Origin: Amycolatopsis anabasis
GTDB taxonomy: Bacteria; Actinomycetota; Actinomycetes; Mycobacteriales; Pseudonocardiaceae
Direction of reading: 5' to 3'
Assembly: GCF_009765355.1 (NCBI RefSeq)
Contig: NZ_VTHK01000008.1
Coordinates: 1-64,000, forward strand
DNA: 64,000 bases
The notes beneath the pieces are model-generated. The model had not been told where the DNA came from. It saw only the letters and a list, made by a program, of their open reading frames with translations, and did no database searches. A program made the translations under genes and the position numbers. This document shows, piece after piece, positions 51,575-59,869 of this stretch (its first letter is position 1; every line of letters begins with the position of its first letter).

Positions 51575-52285
51575 ATGGGCAGCGTGGACGCTCAGCTGCT
51601 GGTATCGCTGTCCGGGCTCAGCCCGCGCACGTTGCACCGTTGCGCGGACTTCGCCGCCGAACTCGAGAGCCGGAAGGTCCCCCTGTCCATCCTGTACTCA
51701 CCGCGGACCGGGGACGGCGCGGTGCCCGGCTGGGTGCGGGCGCGGACCCGAGGCGGTGACGCCCTGCTGCTGCACGGCTACGACCACCGCGTCACGCCGA
51801 CGCACCGGACCGTGTACCTGGGCAAGAAGGCCGAATTCGCCGCGCTCCCCGCGCACGAGGCGCGGCTGCGGCTCATCGCCGCGACGGCCGCGCTGGAACG
51901 TGCCGGGCTGCACGCCGACGGGTTCGCGCCGCCGCGCTGGCTCGCCTCCCGCGGCACGCTGGAAGCGTTGCGGGAACGGGATTTCGCGTACTGCGCGGAC
52001 CTTTCGGCCGTGCGCGACCTGCGGACCGGCGAGGTGCACCGCGCGCGGGTGCTGGCCGTCGGCGGGCATTCGCCGCGCACCGAGACGGTCCGCTGCTTCG
52101 CCCTGGTGCTCGCGGCCGCCCGGGCCGCCCGGCGCGGCGGGCTGGTCCGGATCGGCGCGGACGCCGCCGACCTCGCCCGCCCGGGACCGCGCCAGGCCCT
52201 GCTCGACGCGGTCGACATCGCCCTGGAAAACGGCGCCTCCGCCACCACCTACCCGGCGATTCGCCGCCGGGTAGCCCTTCCCTAG
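51575..52285 (+). CDS. DUF2334 polysaccharide-deacetylase-like protein
   Basis: 236 residues. LLVSLSGLSPRTLHRCADFAAEL, PLSILYSPRTG, ALLLHGYDHR and GFAPPRWLASRGTLEAL match the DUF2334 family, which has a NodB/polysaccharide-deacetylase-like barrel. HGYDH provides likely metal ligands. Substrate unknown. Start uncertain: ATG 51575 gives the usual family beginning, while GTG 51521 would add 18 residues; neither has a clear ribosome site. A family C hairpin begins at its stop. Confidence 0.78.
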   Translation: MGSVDAQLLVSLSGLSPRTLHRCADFAAELESRKVPLSILYSPRTGDGAVPGWVRARTRGGDALLLHGYDHRVTPTHRTVYLGKKAEFAALPAHEARLRLIAATAALERAGLHADGFAPPRWLASRGTLEALRERDFAYCADLSAVRDLRTGEVHRARVLAVGGHSPRTETVRCFALVLAAARAARRGGLVRIGADAADLARPGPRQALLDAVDIALENGASATTYPAIRRRVALP

Positions 52286-52307
52286 CGGCACTTTGGGGAA
52301 GTGCCGC
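52285..52307. repeat. Family C palindrome, copy 3, probable bidirectional terminator
   Basis: GCGGCACTT-TGGGG-AAGTGCCGC: perfect 9-bp arms, 5-nt loop. It starts at the last base of the DUF2334 stop and ends 6 bp before the convergent MBL gene's stop. Confidence 0.8.
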
Positions 52308-52312
52308 CCTGG

Positions 52313-52948
52313 TCAGAGGGTCGTGAACTCGTCGCGGGGAGCGACCTTGACCTCGGTGCCCTCCGGGGCGAGGTTGGTGAACAGGCCGTAGTGCATCTCC
52401 GGCCGCGCCAGCACCGCCTCGTGGATCGGCACCGCCACCCGCGGCGCCACCGCGCGCAGGTAGTCCACCGCCTCGCCGACCTTCAGCCACGGCGCGCCGG
52501 TCGGCAGCGCGAGCACGTCCACCTTCTGGTCGGGCACGAAGAACGAGTCGCCCGGGTGGTAGAACGCGCCGTCGTCGACCAGGTAGCCGACGTTCGGGAC
52601 GATCGGGATGTCCTGGTGGATCGTCGCGTGCTGCCCGCCGACCACCGCGATGCCCGTCTTGCCGAAGTCGAGCGAGTCACCCGGCCGCACGGTCCGCGAG
52701 GTCAGGCCCAGCTTCTCCACGGTCTCGGCCGAACCGGGGTCGGTGATCAGCCGCGCGTCCGGGTTCGCCTTGAGCAGCCCGGGCAGTTTCTCGGCGTCGA
52801 TGTGGTCGAAGTGCTGGTGGGTGATCAGCACGGCGTCCAGGTCGCGCTCGTTCTCGAAACCGGTGGAGAACGTGCCGGGATCGATCAGGATCCGGGCGTT
52901 CTCGGTTTCCAGCAGTACGCAAGCGTGTCCATAGTGGACAATTCGCAT
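52313..52948 (-). CDS. MBL fold metallo-hydrolase
   Basis: 211 residues. The metal-binding signature is LITHQHFDHID (about 42-52), with HYGHACVLLET at the N-terminus and later GGQHA and FYHPGDSFFVPDQ supplying further His/Asp ligands. Pattern resembles UlaG-like/L-ascorbate lactonase-type hydrolases. Substrate unknown. GGGAG lies upstream of ATG 52948, and a good promoter is seen. Divergent from the aldehyde dehydrogenase gene, 225 bp between starts. Confidence 0.87.
   Translation of the reverse strand: MRIVHYGHACVLLETENARILIDPGTFSTGFENERDLDAVLITHQHFDHIDAEKLPGLLKANPDARLITDPGSAETVEKLGLTSRTVRPGDSLDFGKTGIAVVGGQHATIHQDIPIVPNVGYLVDDGAFYHPGDSFFVPDQKVDVLALPTGAPWLKVGEAVDYLRAVAPRVAVPIHEAVLARPEMHYGLFTNLAPEGTEVKVAPRDEFTTL
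52927..52939 (-). repeat. 13-mer GTCC-ACTAT-GGAC (minus strand)
   Basis: At codons 3-8 of the MBL gene, read V-H-Y-G-H in the same alternative frame as the DUF62 copy. Flanking T/A extends the stem to 5 bp. Confidence 0.6.
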
Positions 52949-52977
52949 ATGTTTTCTCCCTTATGAGATCCACTTTC

Positions 52978-53006
52978 ACCCTACGACCGCACGAGGGAGT
53001 CGCCAA
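52978..53006 (-). promoter_or_regulatory. Predicted promoter of the MBL gene
   Basis: On the minus strand: TTGGCG (53006-53001), 17-nt spacer, TAGGGT (52983-52978). A good housekeeping-type match about 30 nt upstream of ATG 52948. Confidence 0.6.
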
Positions 53007-53112
53007 GTTCGGTGCGCCGGTGCCCCGCCGCCGCCCTGGCCGGCTCCTTCGCTCGATGCGGCCACCGCGGCGCTCACCTGTGCCATGCTGTCCTACCGAA
53101 GCGGAACAGCTA

Positions 53113-53152
53113 TTGGCAGAGTGTCAGTAAGCTCGTAGTCTTGGTCACCAAG
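53113..53152 (+). promoter_or_regulatory. Promoter and overlapping palindrome of the aldehyde dehydrogenase
   Basis: TTGGCA (53113-53118), 17-nt spacer, TAGTCT (53136-53141): a strong consensus promoter. CTTGGT-C-ACCAAG (53140-53152) is a perfect 6-bp-arm palindrome over the -10/start-site region, an ideal repressor position. The regulator is not in this window. Confidence 0.65.
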
Positions 53153-53173
53153 TCGACATCACGGGAGACGCCG

Positions 53174-54673
53174 ATGACCGCCGCCCAGCCCAAGCCCGCC
53201 ACCGCCAGCGAGACCTTCGACTCGCTCAATCCCGCGACCGACGAGGTGGTCGGCACCTATCCGATCCACACCCGCGAGGACGTCGAGGCGGCCGTTCAAC
53301 GTGCCCGGGAGGCTGCGGACTGGTGGAACTCGCTCGGCTTCGACGGCCGCGGGGAGCGGCTGCGCCGCTGGAAGGGCGTGCTCGCCCGGCGGCTCGCGCA
53401 GCTCAGCTCGCTGGTGCACGACGAGACCGGGAAACCGGTCGCCGACGCGCAGCTGGAGATCGTGCTCGCGATCGAGCACATCGCGTGGGCGGGCAAGCAC
53501 GCGCGCAAGGTGCTGGGCAGCCAGCGGCGCTCGCCGGGCCTGCTGCTGTCGAACCAGGCGGCGACCGTGGAGTACCACCCGCTCGGGGTGGTCGGCGTGA
53601 TCGGCCCGTGGAACTACCCGGTGTACACCCCGCTCGGCTCGATCACCTACGCCCTCGCCGCCGGGAACGCCGTGGTCTACAAGCCGAGCGAATACACCCC
53701 GGGCGTGGGCAAGTGGCTGGTGGACGCGTTCGCCGAAGTGGTCCCCGAGCAGCCGGTCCTCCAGCTGGTCACCGGCCTCGGCGAAACCGGCGCCGCGCTG
53801 ACCACCTCCCCGGGCGTCGACAAGATCGCCTTCACCGGTTCCACCGCCACCGGTAAGAAGGTGATGGCCGCGGCCGCCGAGAACCTCACCCCGGTGGTGA
53901 TCGAGGCCGGTGGCAAGGACCCGGTCCTGGTCGACGCCGACGCCGACCTGGAAGCCGCCGCGGACGCCACCGTCTGGGGCGCGTTCTGGAACGCGGGCCA
54001 GACCTGCGCCGGGGTCGAACGGGTCTACGTGCACGAAAGCGTCCACGACGAGTTCGTCGCCAAGGTCGTGGCGAAGTCCCGGGAAGTCCGCCCGGGCTCC
54101 GACGACTCCGCGAAGTACGGTCCGATGACCATGCCCGCCCAGCTCGAGGTCATCCGGCGGCACATCAAGGACGCCCTGGCCCGCGGTGGCCGCGCGCTGC
54201 TCGGCGGCGCCGACGCGGTCGGCGACCGGTACGTGCAGCCGACCGTCCTGGTCGACGTCCCGGAGGACTCGTCGGCCGTCCAGGAGGAGACCTTCGGCCC
54301 CACGGTCACCATCGCCAAGGTGCGCGACATGGACGAGGCGGTCGAGAAGGCGAACGACTCCCGCTACGGCCTGGGCTCGACGGTGTTCTCCAAGCGCCGC
54401 GGCCTGGAACTCGCGCGCCGCCTGCGCACCGGGCAGACCGCCATCAACGCGCCGCTCTCCTTCGCCGGGATCGCGTCGCTCCCGTTCGGCGGGGTGGGCG
54501 ACTCGGGCTTCGGCCGCATCCACGGACCGGAAGGCCTCCGCGAATTCGCCCGCCCGAAGTCCATCGCCCGCCAGCGCTTCACCGCCCCGCTGGCGCTGAC
54601 CACCTTCGCCCGCAAGGAAAAGACGGACGTCCTGGTCGCCAAACTCACCGCCATCCTGCACGGCAAACGGTAA
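53174..54673 (+). CDS. Aldehyde dehydrogenase family protein
   Basis: 499 residues. Catalytic residues are present: Asn147 in PWNYPV, Glu244 in VIEAGGKDP, and nucleophile Cys278 in NAGQTCAGVERVY; NAD(P)-binding segment AFTGSTATGKKV (219-230). FEETFGP-type loop QEETFGPTVTI follows. The extra C-terminal tail (about 480-499) with FARKEK suggests possible membrane contact. Oxidises an aldehyde to acid; substrate unknown, semialdehydes or long-chain aldehydes possible. GGGAG upstream of ATG. Converges with the GMC oxidoreductase, separated by a family A repeat. Confidence 0.93.
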   Translation: MTAAQPKPATASETFDSLNPATDEVVGTYPIHTREDVEAAVQRAREAADWWNSLGFDGRGERLRRWKGVLARRLAQLSSLVHDETGKPVADAQLEIVLAIEHIAWAGKHARKVLGSQRRSPGLLLSNQAATVEYHPLGVVGVIGPWNYPVYTPLGSITYALAAGNAVVYKPSEYTPGVGKWLVDAFAEVVPEQPVLQLVTGLGETGAALTTSPGVDKIAFTGSTATGKKVMAAAAENLTPVVIEAGGKDPVLVDADADLEAAADATVWGAFWNAGQTCAGVERVYVHESVHDEFVAKVVAKSREVRPGSDDSAKYGPMTMPAQLEVIRRHIKDALARGGRALLGGADAVGDRYVQPTVLVDVPEDSSAVQEETFGPTVTIAKVRDMDEAVEKANDSRYGLGSTVFSKRRGLELARRLRTGQTAINAPLSFAGIASLPFGGVGDSGFGRIHGPEGLREFARPKSIARQRFTAPLALTTFARKEKTDVLVAKLTAILHGKR

Positions 54674-54681
54674 CCGAACTT

Positions 54682-54762
54682 CCCCCAATGTGGCTTTCGG
54701 TACCTTCAACGCCCCGAAAGCCGCATTGGGTACCTTCAACGCCCCCAATGCCACATTGGGGG
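54682..54762. repeat. Family A palindromic repeat, copy 3, probable terminator
   Basis: First hairpin: arms 54684-54700 and 54714-54730 (17 bp, one mismatch). Second: CCCCCAATG-CCA-CATTGGGGG (54742-54762), perfect. TACCTTCAACGCCCC-type linkers. It lies between the convergent stops of the ALDH (54673) and GMC (54775) genes. Confidence 0.85.
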
Positions 54763-54774
54763 ATTTTCGGTGGG

Positions 54775-56355
54775 CTAGCGGGAGCGGATCAGGTCGGCCG
54801 CCTTTTCGGCGACCATGATGGTGGGGGCGTTCGTGTTGCCGCGCGGGACCACCGGCATGATCGAAGCGTCCACCACGCGGAGGCCGGTGACGCCGTGCAC
54901 GCGGAGTTCGGGGTCCACGACGGCCAGGTCGCCGGTGCCCATCGCGCACGTGCCCACCGGGTGGTAGAGCGTTTGCGTGTTCTGGCGGGCGTGTTCGGCG
55001 AGCGCGTCGTCGTCGAGTTCGTGCGTGTCCGGCAGGAACGGTTTGTCCAGGTAGCGTGCCAGCGGACCCGAGCGGCCGATTTCGATCAGGGTGCGCAGGG
55101 CCGACAGGGTGGCTTCGAAGTCGGCGGGTTCGGCGTAGTAGGCCGGGTCGAGTTCGGGGCGCCAGAACGGGTTCGCCGACCGCAGGCGCAGGCGGCCCCG
55201 GCTGGCCACGTCGACCAGCGTGGTCGCCGAGGTGAACCCGGACACCGTGGGCTCGCGGAAACCGTTGTCGTAGAACAAAGTCGGCGCGACGTGGAACTGC
55301 ATGTTCGGCGCGGCCAGACCGTCTACTGTGGAATAGAACCCGCCCGCCTCGCCGATGTTCGAGGTGAGCGGCCCGCGTTTGGTCAGTTGCCAGCGGACCA
55401 GGCCGAGCGGGGTGGCCGAATCGATGACGTCGGTGGTGCCCCGGGTGGTCCAGATGATCGGCGACGCGGGGTGGTCGTGCAGGTTCTGGCCCACACCGGG
55501 CAGCCCATTCGCCACCTCGATCCCGTGTTCGCGCAGGTGTTCGGCGGGGCCGATCCCGGACAGCATCAGCAGCTGGGGCGAGTTGATCGCGCCGCCGCAG
55601 AGCAGGACCTCCGCGTCCGCGTGCACGGTCCGCTCGCCGGAGCTGTCTACATAGGACACTCCGGTCGCGCGGGTGCCGTCGAGGAGGACGCGGGTGACGT
55701 GGGCGTTCGTGCGGACGGTGAGGTTCGGCCGGGTCAGCGCCGGGCGCAGGTAGGCGTCCGCGGCCGACCACCGGCGGCCCTTCTTGCAGGTCACCTGGTA
55801 CAGCCCGGCGCCTTCCTGGGATTCGCCGTTGAAGTCGTCGGTGCGTTTGAGGCCCCACGCGACGGCCGAATCGACCCAGGCGTGCGTGAGTTCGTGGGTG
55901 AACACCCGGTCCTCCACGCGCAGCGGTCCGTCGGTGCCGTGCAGCGGGCCGCCGAGCCGGGTGTTGCCCTCCGCGCGGACGAAGTACGGGAGCACGTCGT
56001 CGAATCCCCAGCCCCGCGCGCCGAAGCGGTCGCGCCAGGCGTCGTAGTCGGCGCGGTTGCCCCGGATGTAGATCATCGCGTTCATCGAGGAGCAGCCGCC
56101 GAGCATCTTCGCGCGCGGCCAGTAGGCCGACTTGCCGAGATGCTTCTGCTCGGTCGTCTCGTAGTTCCAGTCCCGCTTGGTCTTGAACAGGTTCGCGAAC
56201 GCGGCCGGGATGCGGATCTCGTCGGCGTCGTCCTCGCCGCCCGCCTCCAGGAGCAGCACGCTCGCGGACGGATCCTCGGTGAGCCGGTTCGCGAGCACGC
56301 AGCCCGCGCTCCCGGCTCCGACGATGACGTAGTCGAACGCGTCCGGACGGGCCAC
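54775..56355 (-). CDS. GMC family oxidoreductase (choline dehydrogenase-like)
   Basis: 526 residues. FAD-binding [18 protein letters not shown] (about 7-24), GMC signature 1 in [21 protein letters not shown], signature 2 [17 protein letters not shown], and the catalytic C-terminal His/Asn: [26 protein letters not shown]. It oxidises an alcohol to aldehyde with FAD; choline is only one possibility. GTG start with a perfect AGGAGG 5 nt upstream. Products could feed the neighbouring ALDH, but the genes are convergent and not an operon. Confidence 0.92.
   Translation of the reverse strand: MARPDAFDYVIVGAGSAGCVLANRLTEDPSASVLLLEAGGEDDADEIRIPAAFANLFKTKRDWNYETTEQKHLGKSAYWPRAKMLGGCSSMNAMIYIRGNRADYDAWRDRFGARGWGFDDVLPYFVRAEGNTRLGGPLHGTDGPLRVEDRVFTHELTHAWVDSAVAWGLKRTDDFNGESQEGAGLYQVTCKKGRRWSAADAYLRPALTRPNLTVRTNAHVTRVLLDGTRATGVSYVDSSGERTVHADAEVLLCGGAINSPQLLMLSGIGPAEHLREHGIEVANGLPGVGQNLHDHPASPIIWTTRGTTDVIDSATPLGLVRWQLTKRGPLTSNIGEAGGFYSTVDGLAAPNMQFHVAPTLFYDNGFREPTVSGFTSATTLVDVASRGRLRLRSANPFWRPELDPAYYAEPADFEATLSALRTLIEIGRSGPLARYLDKPFLPDTHELDDDALAEHARQNTQTLYHPVGTCAMGTGDLAVVDPELRVHGVTGLRVVDASIMPVVPRGNTNAPTIMVAEKAADLIRSR
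55645..55657 (-). repeat. Near-match 13-mer GTCC-TATGT-AGAC (minus strand)
   Basis: One mismatch in the right arm. On the coding strand of the GMC gene, T at core positions 3 and 5. Confidence 0.35.
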
Positions 56356-56560
56356 GGTGCCTCCTGCTGTTGGCGGTGCGTCAACCCCTGGCGATGATGA
56401 CGGAAGACGGCGAGTGGGGGAAGAGTGCGGCAGCCAGCATCCCCCACATGTCACATTCCGGCGACCGAACGACGTAAGTATTGGCCTGGAAAGGCGAACT
56501 TGTGGTTAGGAAGCAACAACTTCGGGAATCCTGCCACTGCGGGCGACCGATGGGAGGTCG

Positions 56561-57007
56561 ATGATGGGAACGCCGCGCAGGGTCATGGGAGTGGCCGCCG
56601 GAGCCGCGATGCTCGGGGCGACCGCGATCGCACTGGCGCCGGCCGCGGAGGCCGCCGAAGCGCCGTGCGGCGCGCAGGCCAGGGCCTGCCTCCAGTTGCA
56701 CACGAACACGGCCTGGCTGACGGACGGCGGCCGGATCACCTACGGCGGGGTGCCGGTCACCCACGGGAAGCCGGGATACCGGACGCCGGTCGGCACGTTC
56801 AAGGTGCGGTACAAGGACATCGACCACTACAGCAAGCAGTTCAACGGGCCGATGCCGTACTCGGTCTTCTTCACCACGAACGGCATCGCGTTCCACCAGG
56901 GCAGCCTCAAGGTGCGGTCGCACGGCTGCGTGCACCTGTCGAAGGAGGCGGCGGCCAAGTTCTTCACCACACTCCAGCCCGGGGATGTGGTGCAGGTGGT
57001 GAAGTAA
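56561..57007 (+). CDS. Small secreted L,D-transpeptidase (YkuD domain)
   Basis: 148 residues. The signal peptide ends near AEAAEAP (residue 34). The YkuD domain fills the rest: TPVGTFKV (75-82), and the active site IAFHQGSLKVRSHGCVHLS with His112, His121 and nucleophile Cys123. It would form 3-3 cross-links or attach proteins in peptidoglycan. It lacks the N-terminal Ig-like domains of the mycobacterial enzymes. GGAGG lies just before the ATGATG start. A strong terminator follows. Confidence 0.92.
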   Translation: MMGTPRRVMGVAAGAAMLGATAIALAPAAEAAEAPCGAQARACLQLHTNTAWLTDGGRITYGGVPVTHGKPGYRTPVGTFKVRYKDIDHYSKQFNGPMPYSVFFTTNGIAFHQGSLKVRSHGCVHLSKEAAAKFFTTLQPGDVVQVVK

Positions 57008-57014
57008 CCCCGGG

Positions 57015-57061
57015 ATCGAGCGGGGCCGAAGAGCGTCGGGGGCTCGTCGGCCCCGCTCGAT
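57015..57061 (+). terminator. Hairpin terminator of the L,D-transpeptidase gene
   Basis: Perfect 15-bp arms, ATCGAGCGGGGCCGA (57015-57029) and its complement (57047-57061), followed by TTT. It insulates purS from upstream transcription. Confidence 0.85.
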
Positions 57062-57121
57062 TTGCGGTGAAGTACGCTTTGGCGGTACCGCCGACCTGCA
57101 CGAATGAGGGAGCAGCCAGTC

Positions 57122-57361
57122 GTGGCTCGAGTCGTGGTTGACGTCATGCCGAAGCCGGAGATCCTGGATCCGCAAGGCCAGGCCGTGGCCGGTGCGCTGC
57201 CGCGCCTCGGCTTCCAGGGGATCACCGAGGTCCGCCAGGGCAAGCATTTCGAACTCGAGGTCGACGACTCGGTCGACGACGAGACGCTCGCCAAGATCGC
57301 CGAAGGCTTCCTGGCCAACCCGGTGATCGAGGAGTGGACCGTCCGGCGGGTGTCGGAGTGA
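57122..57361 (+). CDS. purS: Phosphoribosylformylglycinamidine synthase subunit PurS
   Basis: 79 residues, normal PurS size. [28 protein letters not shown] and [11 protein letters not shown] match the family. PurS dimers bridge PurL and PurQ in the FGAM synthase complex. GTG 57122 has GGGAG about 11 nt upstream; the earlier ATG 57104 lacks a site. TACGCT (57073-57078) is a likely -10, giving a short leader, unlike the other pur genes here. Overlaps purQ by 4 bp (GTGA). Confidence 0.95.
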   Translation: MARVVVDVMPKPEILDPQGQAVAGALPRLGFQGITEVRQGKHFELEVDDSVDDETLAKIAEGFLANPVIEEWTVRRVSE

Positions 57362-58035
57362 GCGCCCGGATCGGGGTCATCACGTTCCCCGGCACGCTGG
57401 ACGACGTCGACGCGGCCCGTGCGGTGCGCTATGCCGACGCCGAAGCGGTGTCGCTCTGGCACGCCGACGAGGACCTGAACGGCGTCGACGCGGTCGTCAT
57501 CCCCGGCGGCTTCTCCTACGGCGACTACCTGCGCGCCGGGGTGATCGCCCGGTTCGCGCCGGTGATGAGCTCGGTGATCGAGGCCGCGCACAAGGGGATG
57601 CCGGTGCTCGGCATCTGCAACGGCTTCCAGATCCTGTGCGAGGCGGGCCTGCTGCCCGGCGCGATGCTGCGCAACGAGAAGCTGCACTTCATCTGCCGCG
57701 ACCAGTGGCTGCGGGTGGAGAACACGGCGACCGCGTGGACCAGCCGCTACGAGCCGGGCGCGGAGATCCTCATCCCGCTGAAGAACATCGACGGCCGGTA
57801 CACCGCCGTTCAGTCCACTTTGGACGAGCTGGAGGCGGAAGGGCGGGTGGTCTTCCGGTACGTCGGCGGCAACCCGAACGGCTCGCGCGACGACATCGCC
57901 GGGATCACCAGCGCGAACGGCCGGGTGGTCGGCCTGATGCCGCATCCCGAGCACGCCATCGACGCGCTCACCGGCCCCTCCGACGACGGTCTCGGCATGT
58001 TCTACTCCGTCCTCGACGCCCTGGTCACCGCCTGA
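57358..58035 (+). CDS. purQ: Phosphoribosylformylglycinamidine synthase subunit PurQ
   Basis: 225 residues, class I glutamine amidotransferase. [17 protein letters not shown], nucleophile Cys in [10 protein letters not shown] (about 87), and the His-Glu pair in [10 protein letters not shown]. It supplies ammonia to PurL. GTG overlaps the purS stop. purL is not adjacent: a divergent-facing ABC exporter pair (58.1-61.5 kb) separates them. Confidence 0.96.
   Translation: MSARIGVITFPGTLDDVDAARAVRYADAEAVSLWHADEDLNGVDAVVIPGGFSYGDYLRAGVIARFAPVMSSVIEAAHKGMPVLGICNGFQILCEAGLLPGAMLRNEKLHFICRDQWLRVENTATAWTSRYEPGAEILIPLKNIDGRYTAVQSTLDELEAEGRVVFRYVGGNPNGSRDDIAGITSANGRVVGLMPHPEHAIDALTGPSDDGLGMFYSVLDALVTA
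57813..57825 (+). repeat. 13-mer GTCC-ACTTT-GGAC
   Basis: Inside purQ, read Q-S-T-L-D-E with rare ACT and TTG codons. Confidence 0.6.
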
Positions 58036-58053
58036 CCCCGGGCCGCCTCCCTG

Positions 58054-58104
58054 TCATGAGGGGACCCCTCCTGACGAAATTTGTCCGGAGGGGTCCCCTC
58101 ATGA
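58054..58104. repeat. Family B palindrome, copy 2, probable bidirectional terminator
   Basis: TCATGAGGGGACCCCTCC (58054-58071) and its perfect complement (58087-58104) around a 15-nt loop in which GAC/GTC can also pair. It lies between the convergent stops of purQ (58035) and the ABC exporter (58121). Same 18-bp core as the copy after purA. Confidence 0.85.
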
Positions 58105-58120
58105 AAGTCGCCGGGCCGGG

Positions 58121-59869
58121 TCAGGCGCTCGCGGCTTGGACCAGGCGGGCGTAGGGGCCATTGGCGGCGAGCAGTTCGGCGTGGCTGCCGAGTTCGGTGA
58201 TCCGGCCGTCCTCGAGCACCGCGACCCGGTCCGCCGCGGCCGCCGTGTGCAGCCGGTGCGCGATGGCGATCACCGTGCGCCCGGCCAGCACCCCGCCGAG
58301 CGACCGCTCCAGATCCCGCGCGGACGACGTGTCCAGCAACGAGGTCGCCTCGTCCAGCACGACCGTGTGCGGATCGGCGAGCACCACCCGGGCCAGCGCG
58401 AGCTGCTGGGCCATCGCCGCCGGGACCGCCTGCGCCCCGGCGCCCAGCCGGGTGTCCAGCCCGTCCGGCAACGACCGCGCCCACGCCTCGGCGCCGACCG
58501 CGGCCAGCGCGCCGAACAGCTCGGCGTCGGTCCACTCGCCGCCGCCCGGTCGCGCCGGCAGGGTCAGGTTCTCCCGCAGCGTCCCGGCGAACACGTGGTG
58601 CTCCTGGGTGAGCAGCAGCACCTCGCCGCGCAGCAGATCGTCCGGCATCGACGACACCTCCACCCCGCCGATCGTCACCGAACCGGCGTCCGGCGCGGCG
58701 ATCCCGGCCAGCAGGCGCCCGAGCGTCGACTTGCCCGCTCCGGACGGCCCCACGATCGCGAGCCGTTCGCCCCGGGGAACGCGCAGGTCGATGCCGTGCA
58801 GCACCTCGCGATTCGCGGAGTAGCCGTAGTGCACCCCGCGCACCTCGATGTCCTGATCCGGCGGTCCGGTGGCCGTCCGCTCCCGGGCCGACCGGGCGCC
58901 GCGCACCCCGAGCACCCGGCGCAACGCGGTACCGGAGACCTGCAGGTCCTCGACCCACCACAGCATCTCGTCCATCGGCTCGGCCAGCGCCTGGGCGTAG
59001 AGCACCAGCGCGGTGATCGTGCCGAGCTGGGCCAGGCCCTGGCCGTACGCCCAGCCGCCGAGCAGCACCAGCGCCGCGATCGGCAGCGCGTGCGAGAACT
59101 CCAGCCACGGAATCCAGCGGACCTGCAGGTACCGCAGCTCCCGCTCGCCGGTCAGCGCCTGCTGCAGGGTCCGCTCGCCGCGGGCGATCCGCCGCCGGGT
59201 CAGCCCGAGCGCCTCGGTGGTCCGCGCGCCCTCGGCCGTCTCGTGCGTGGTGGACTGCAGGAACGACCAGTTGTCCAGCATGCGTTCCACCGCGGGCGGC
59301 ACCCGCCGCCAGTACCACCGGGTCGGGAACCACAGCACCGGGACCGCGACCAGCAGCGCCAGCGCGAGCAGCGGCGACGTGATGATCATCGCGACGACCG
59401 TGAGGAGCACGGTGATCAGCGCGATCAGGATCTGCGGCACCGCGTGCCGGGTCGCGTGGTCGATCCGGTCCACGTCGGTCGTCGCCCGGCTGAGCAGGTC
59501 ACCGGTGCCCGCCGCCTCCACGGTGCTCAGCGGCAGCCGCAGCGCCTCGGCGACGAACTCCTCCCGGTTGCGCGCCAGCACCCGTTCGCCGAGCTTCCCG
59601 GACAGCAGCCGCGCGGTCCGCCGGAGCCCGCCCTGCACCAGCAGCACGCCGACGAAGGCCAGCGCCAGCAGATCGACGCCGACCGTGCCCGAACCCGCGA
59701 CCACCTCGTCCACCAGGTAGCCCAGCAGCTGCGGACCGGCCAGCCCGGCGATGGTGGCCAGGGCGAACAACCCGACGACCCACGCGAAGCTCGCGCGGTT
59801 GGCGCGCAGCGTTTCCCGGGCCCAGGCGCGCGCCTGCGCCGGGGTGGCCAGCGGAAGCCTCAGCTGCAC
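58121..59869 (-). CDS. ABC exporter half-transporter A (signature motif degenerate)
   Basis: 582 residues: six spans (about 25-310), then an NBD. Walker A GPSGAGKST (374-382), Q-loop LLTQEHHVF, Walker B VVLDEATS and H-loop AIAHRL are intact. The LSGGQ signature is absent; the position (about 478-490) reads GAQAVPAAMAQQL. GTG start overlaps the upstream half-transporter by 10 bp, with GAGGAG before it. Forms a heterodimer with that protein. Export substrate (lipid, drug, peptide) unknown. Confidence 0.92.
   Translation of the reverse strand: MQLRLPLATPAQARAWARETLRANRASFAWVVGLFALATIAGLAGPQLLGYLVDEVVAGSGTVGVDLLALAFVGVLLVQGGLRRTARLLSGKLGERVLARNREEFVAEALRLPLSTVEAAGTGDLLSRATTDVDRIDHATRHAVPQILIALITVLLTVVAMIITSPLLALALLVAVPVLWFPTRWYWRRVPPAVERMLDNWSFLQSTTHETAEGARTTEALGLTRRRIARGERTLQQALTGERELRYLQVRWIPWLEFSHALPIAALVLLGGWAYGQGLAQLGTITALVLYAQALAEPMDEMLWWVEDLQVSGTALRRVLGVRGARSARERTATGPPDQDIEVRGVHYGYSANREVLHGIDLRVPRGERLAIVGPSGAGKSTLGRLLAGIAAPDAGSVTIGGVEVSSMPDDLLRGEVLLLTQEHHVFAGTLRENLTLPARPGGGEWTDAELFGALAAVGAEAWARSLPDGLDTRLGAGAQAVPAAMAQQLALARVVLADPHTVVLDEATSLLDTSSARDLERSLGGVLAGRTVIAIAHRLHTAAAADRVAVLEDGRITELGSHAELLAANGPYARLVQAASA

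Noticed and set aside
53174..56355. Aldehyde dehydrogenase plus GMC oxidoreductase as a choline-to-betaine operon
   Set aside because: The genes are convergent with a terminator-like repeat between them, and neither sequence shows choline- or betaine aldehyde-specific features I can verify.
54775..56397. Plus-strand frame covering the GMC gene
   Set aside because: No motif and typical shadow composition; the minus-strand GMC protein has all catalytic signatures.
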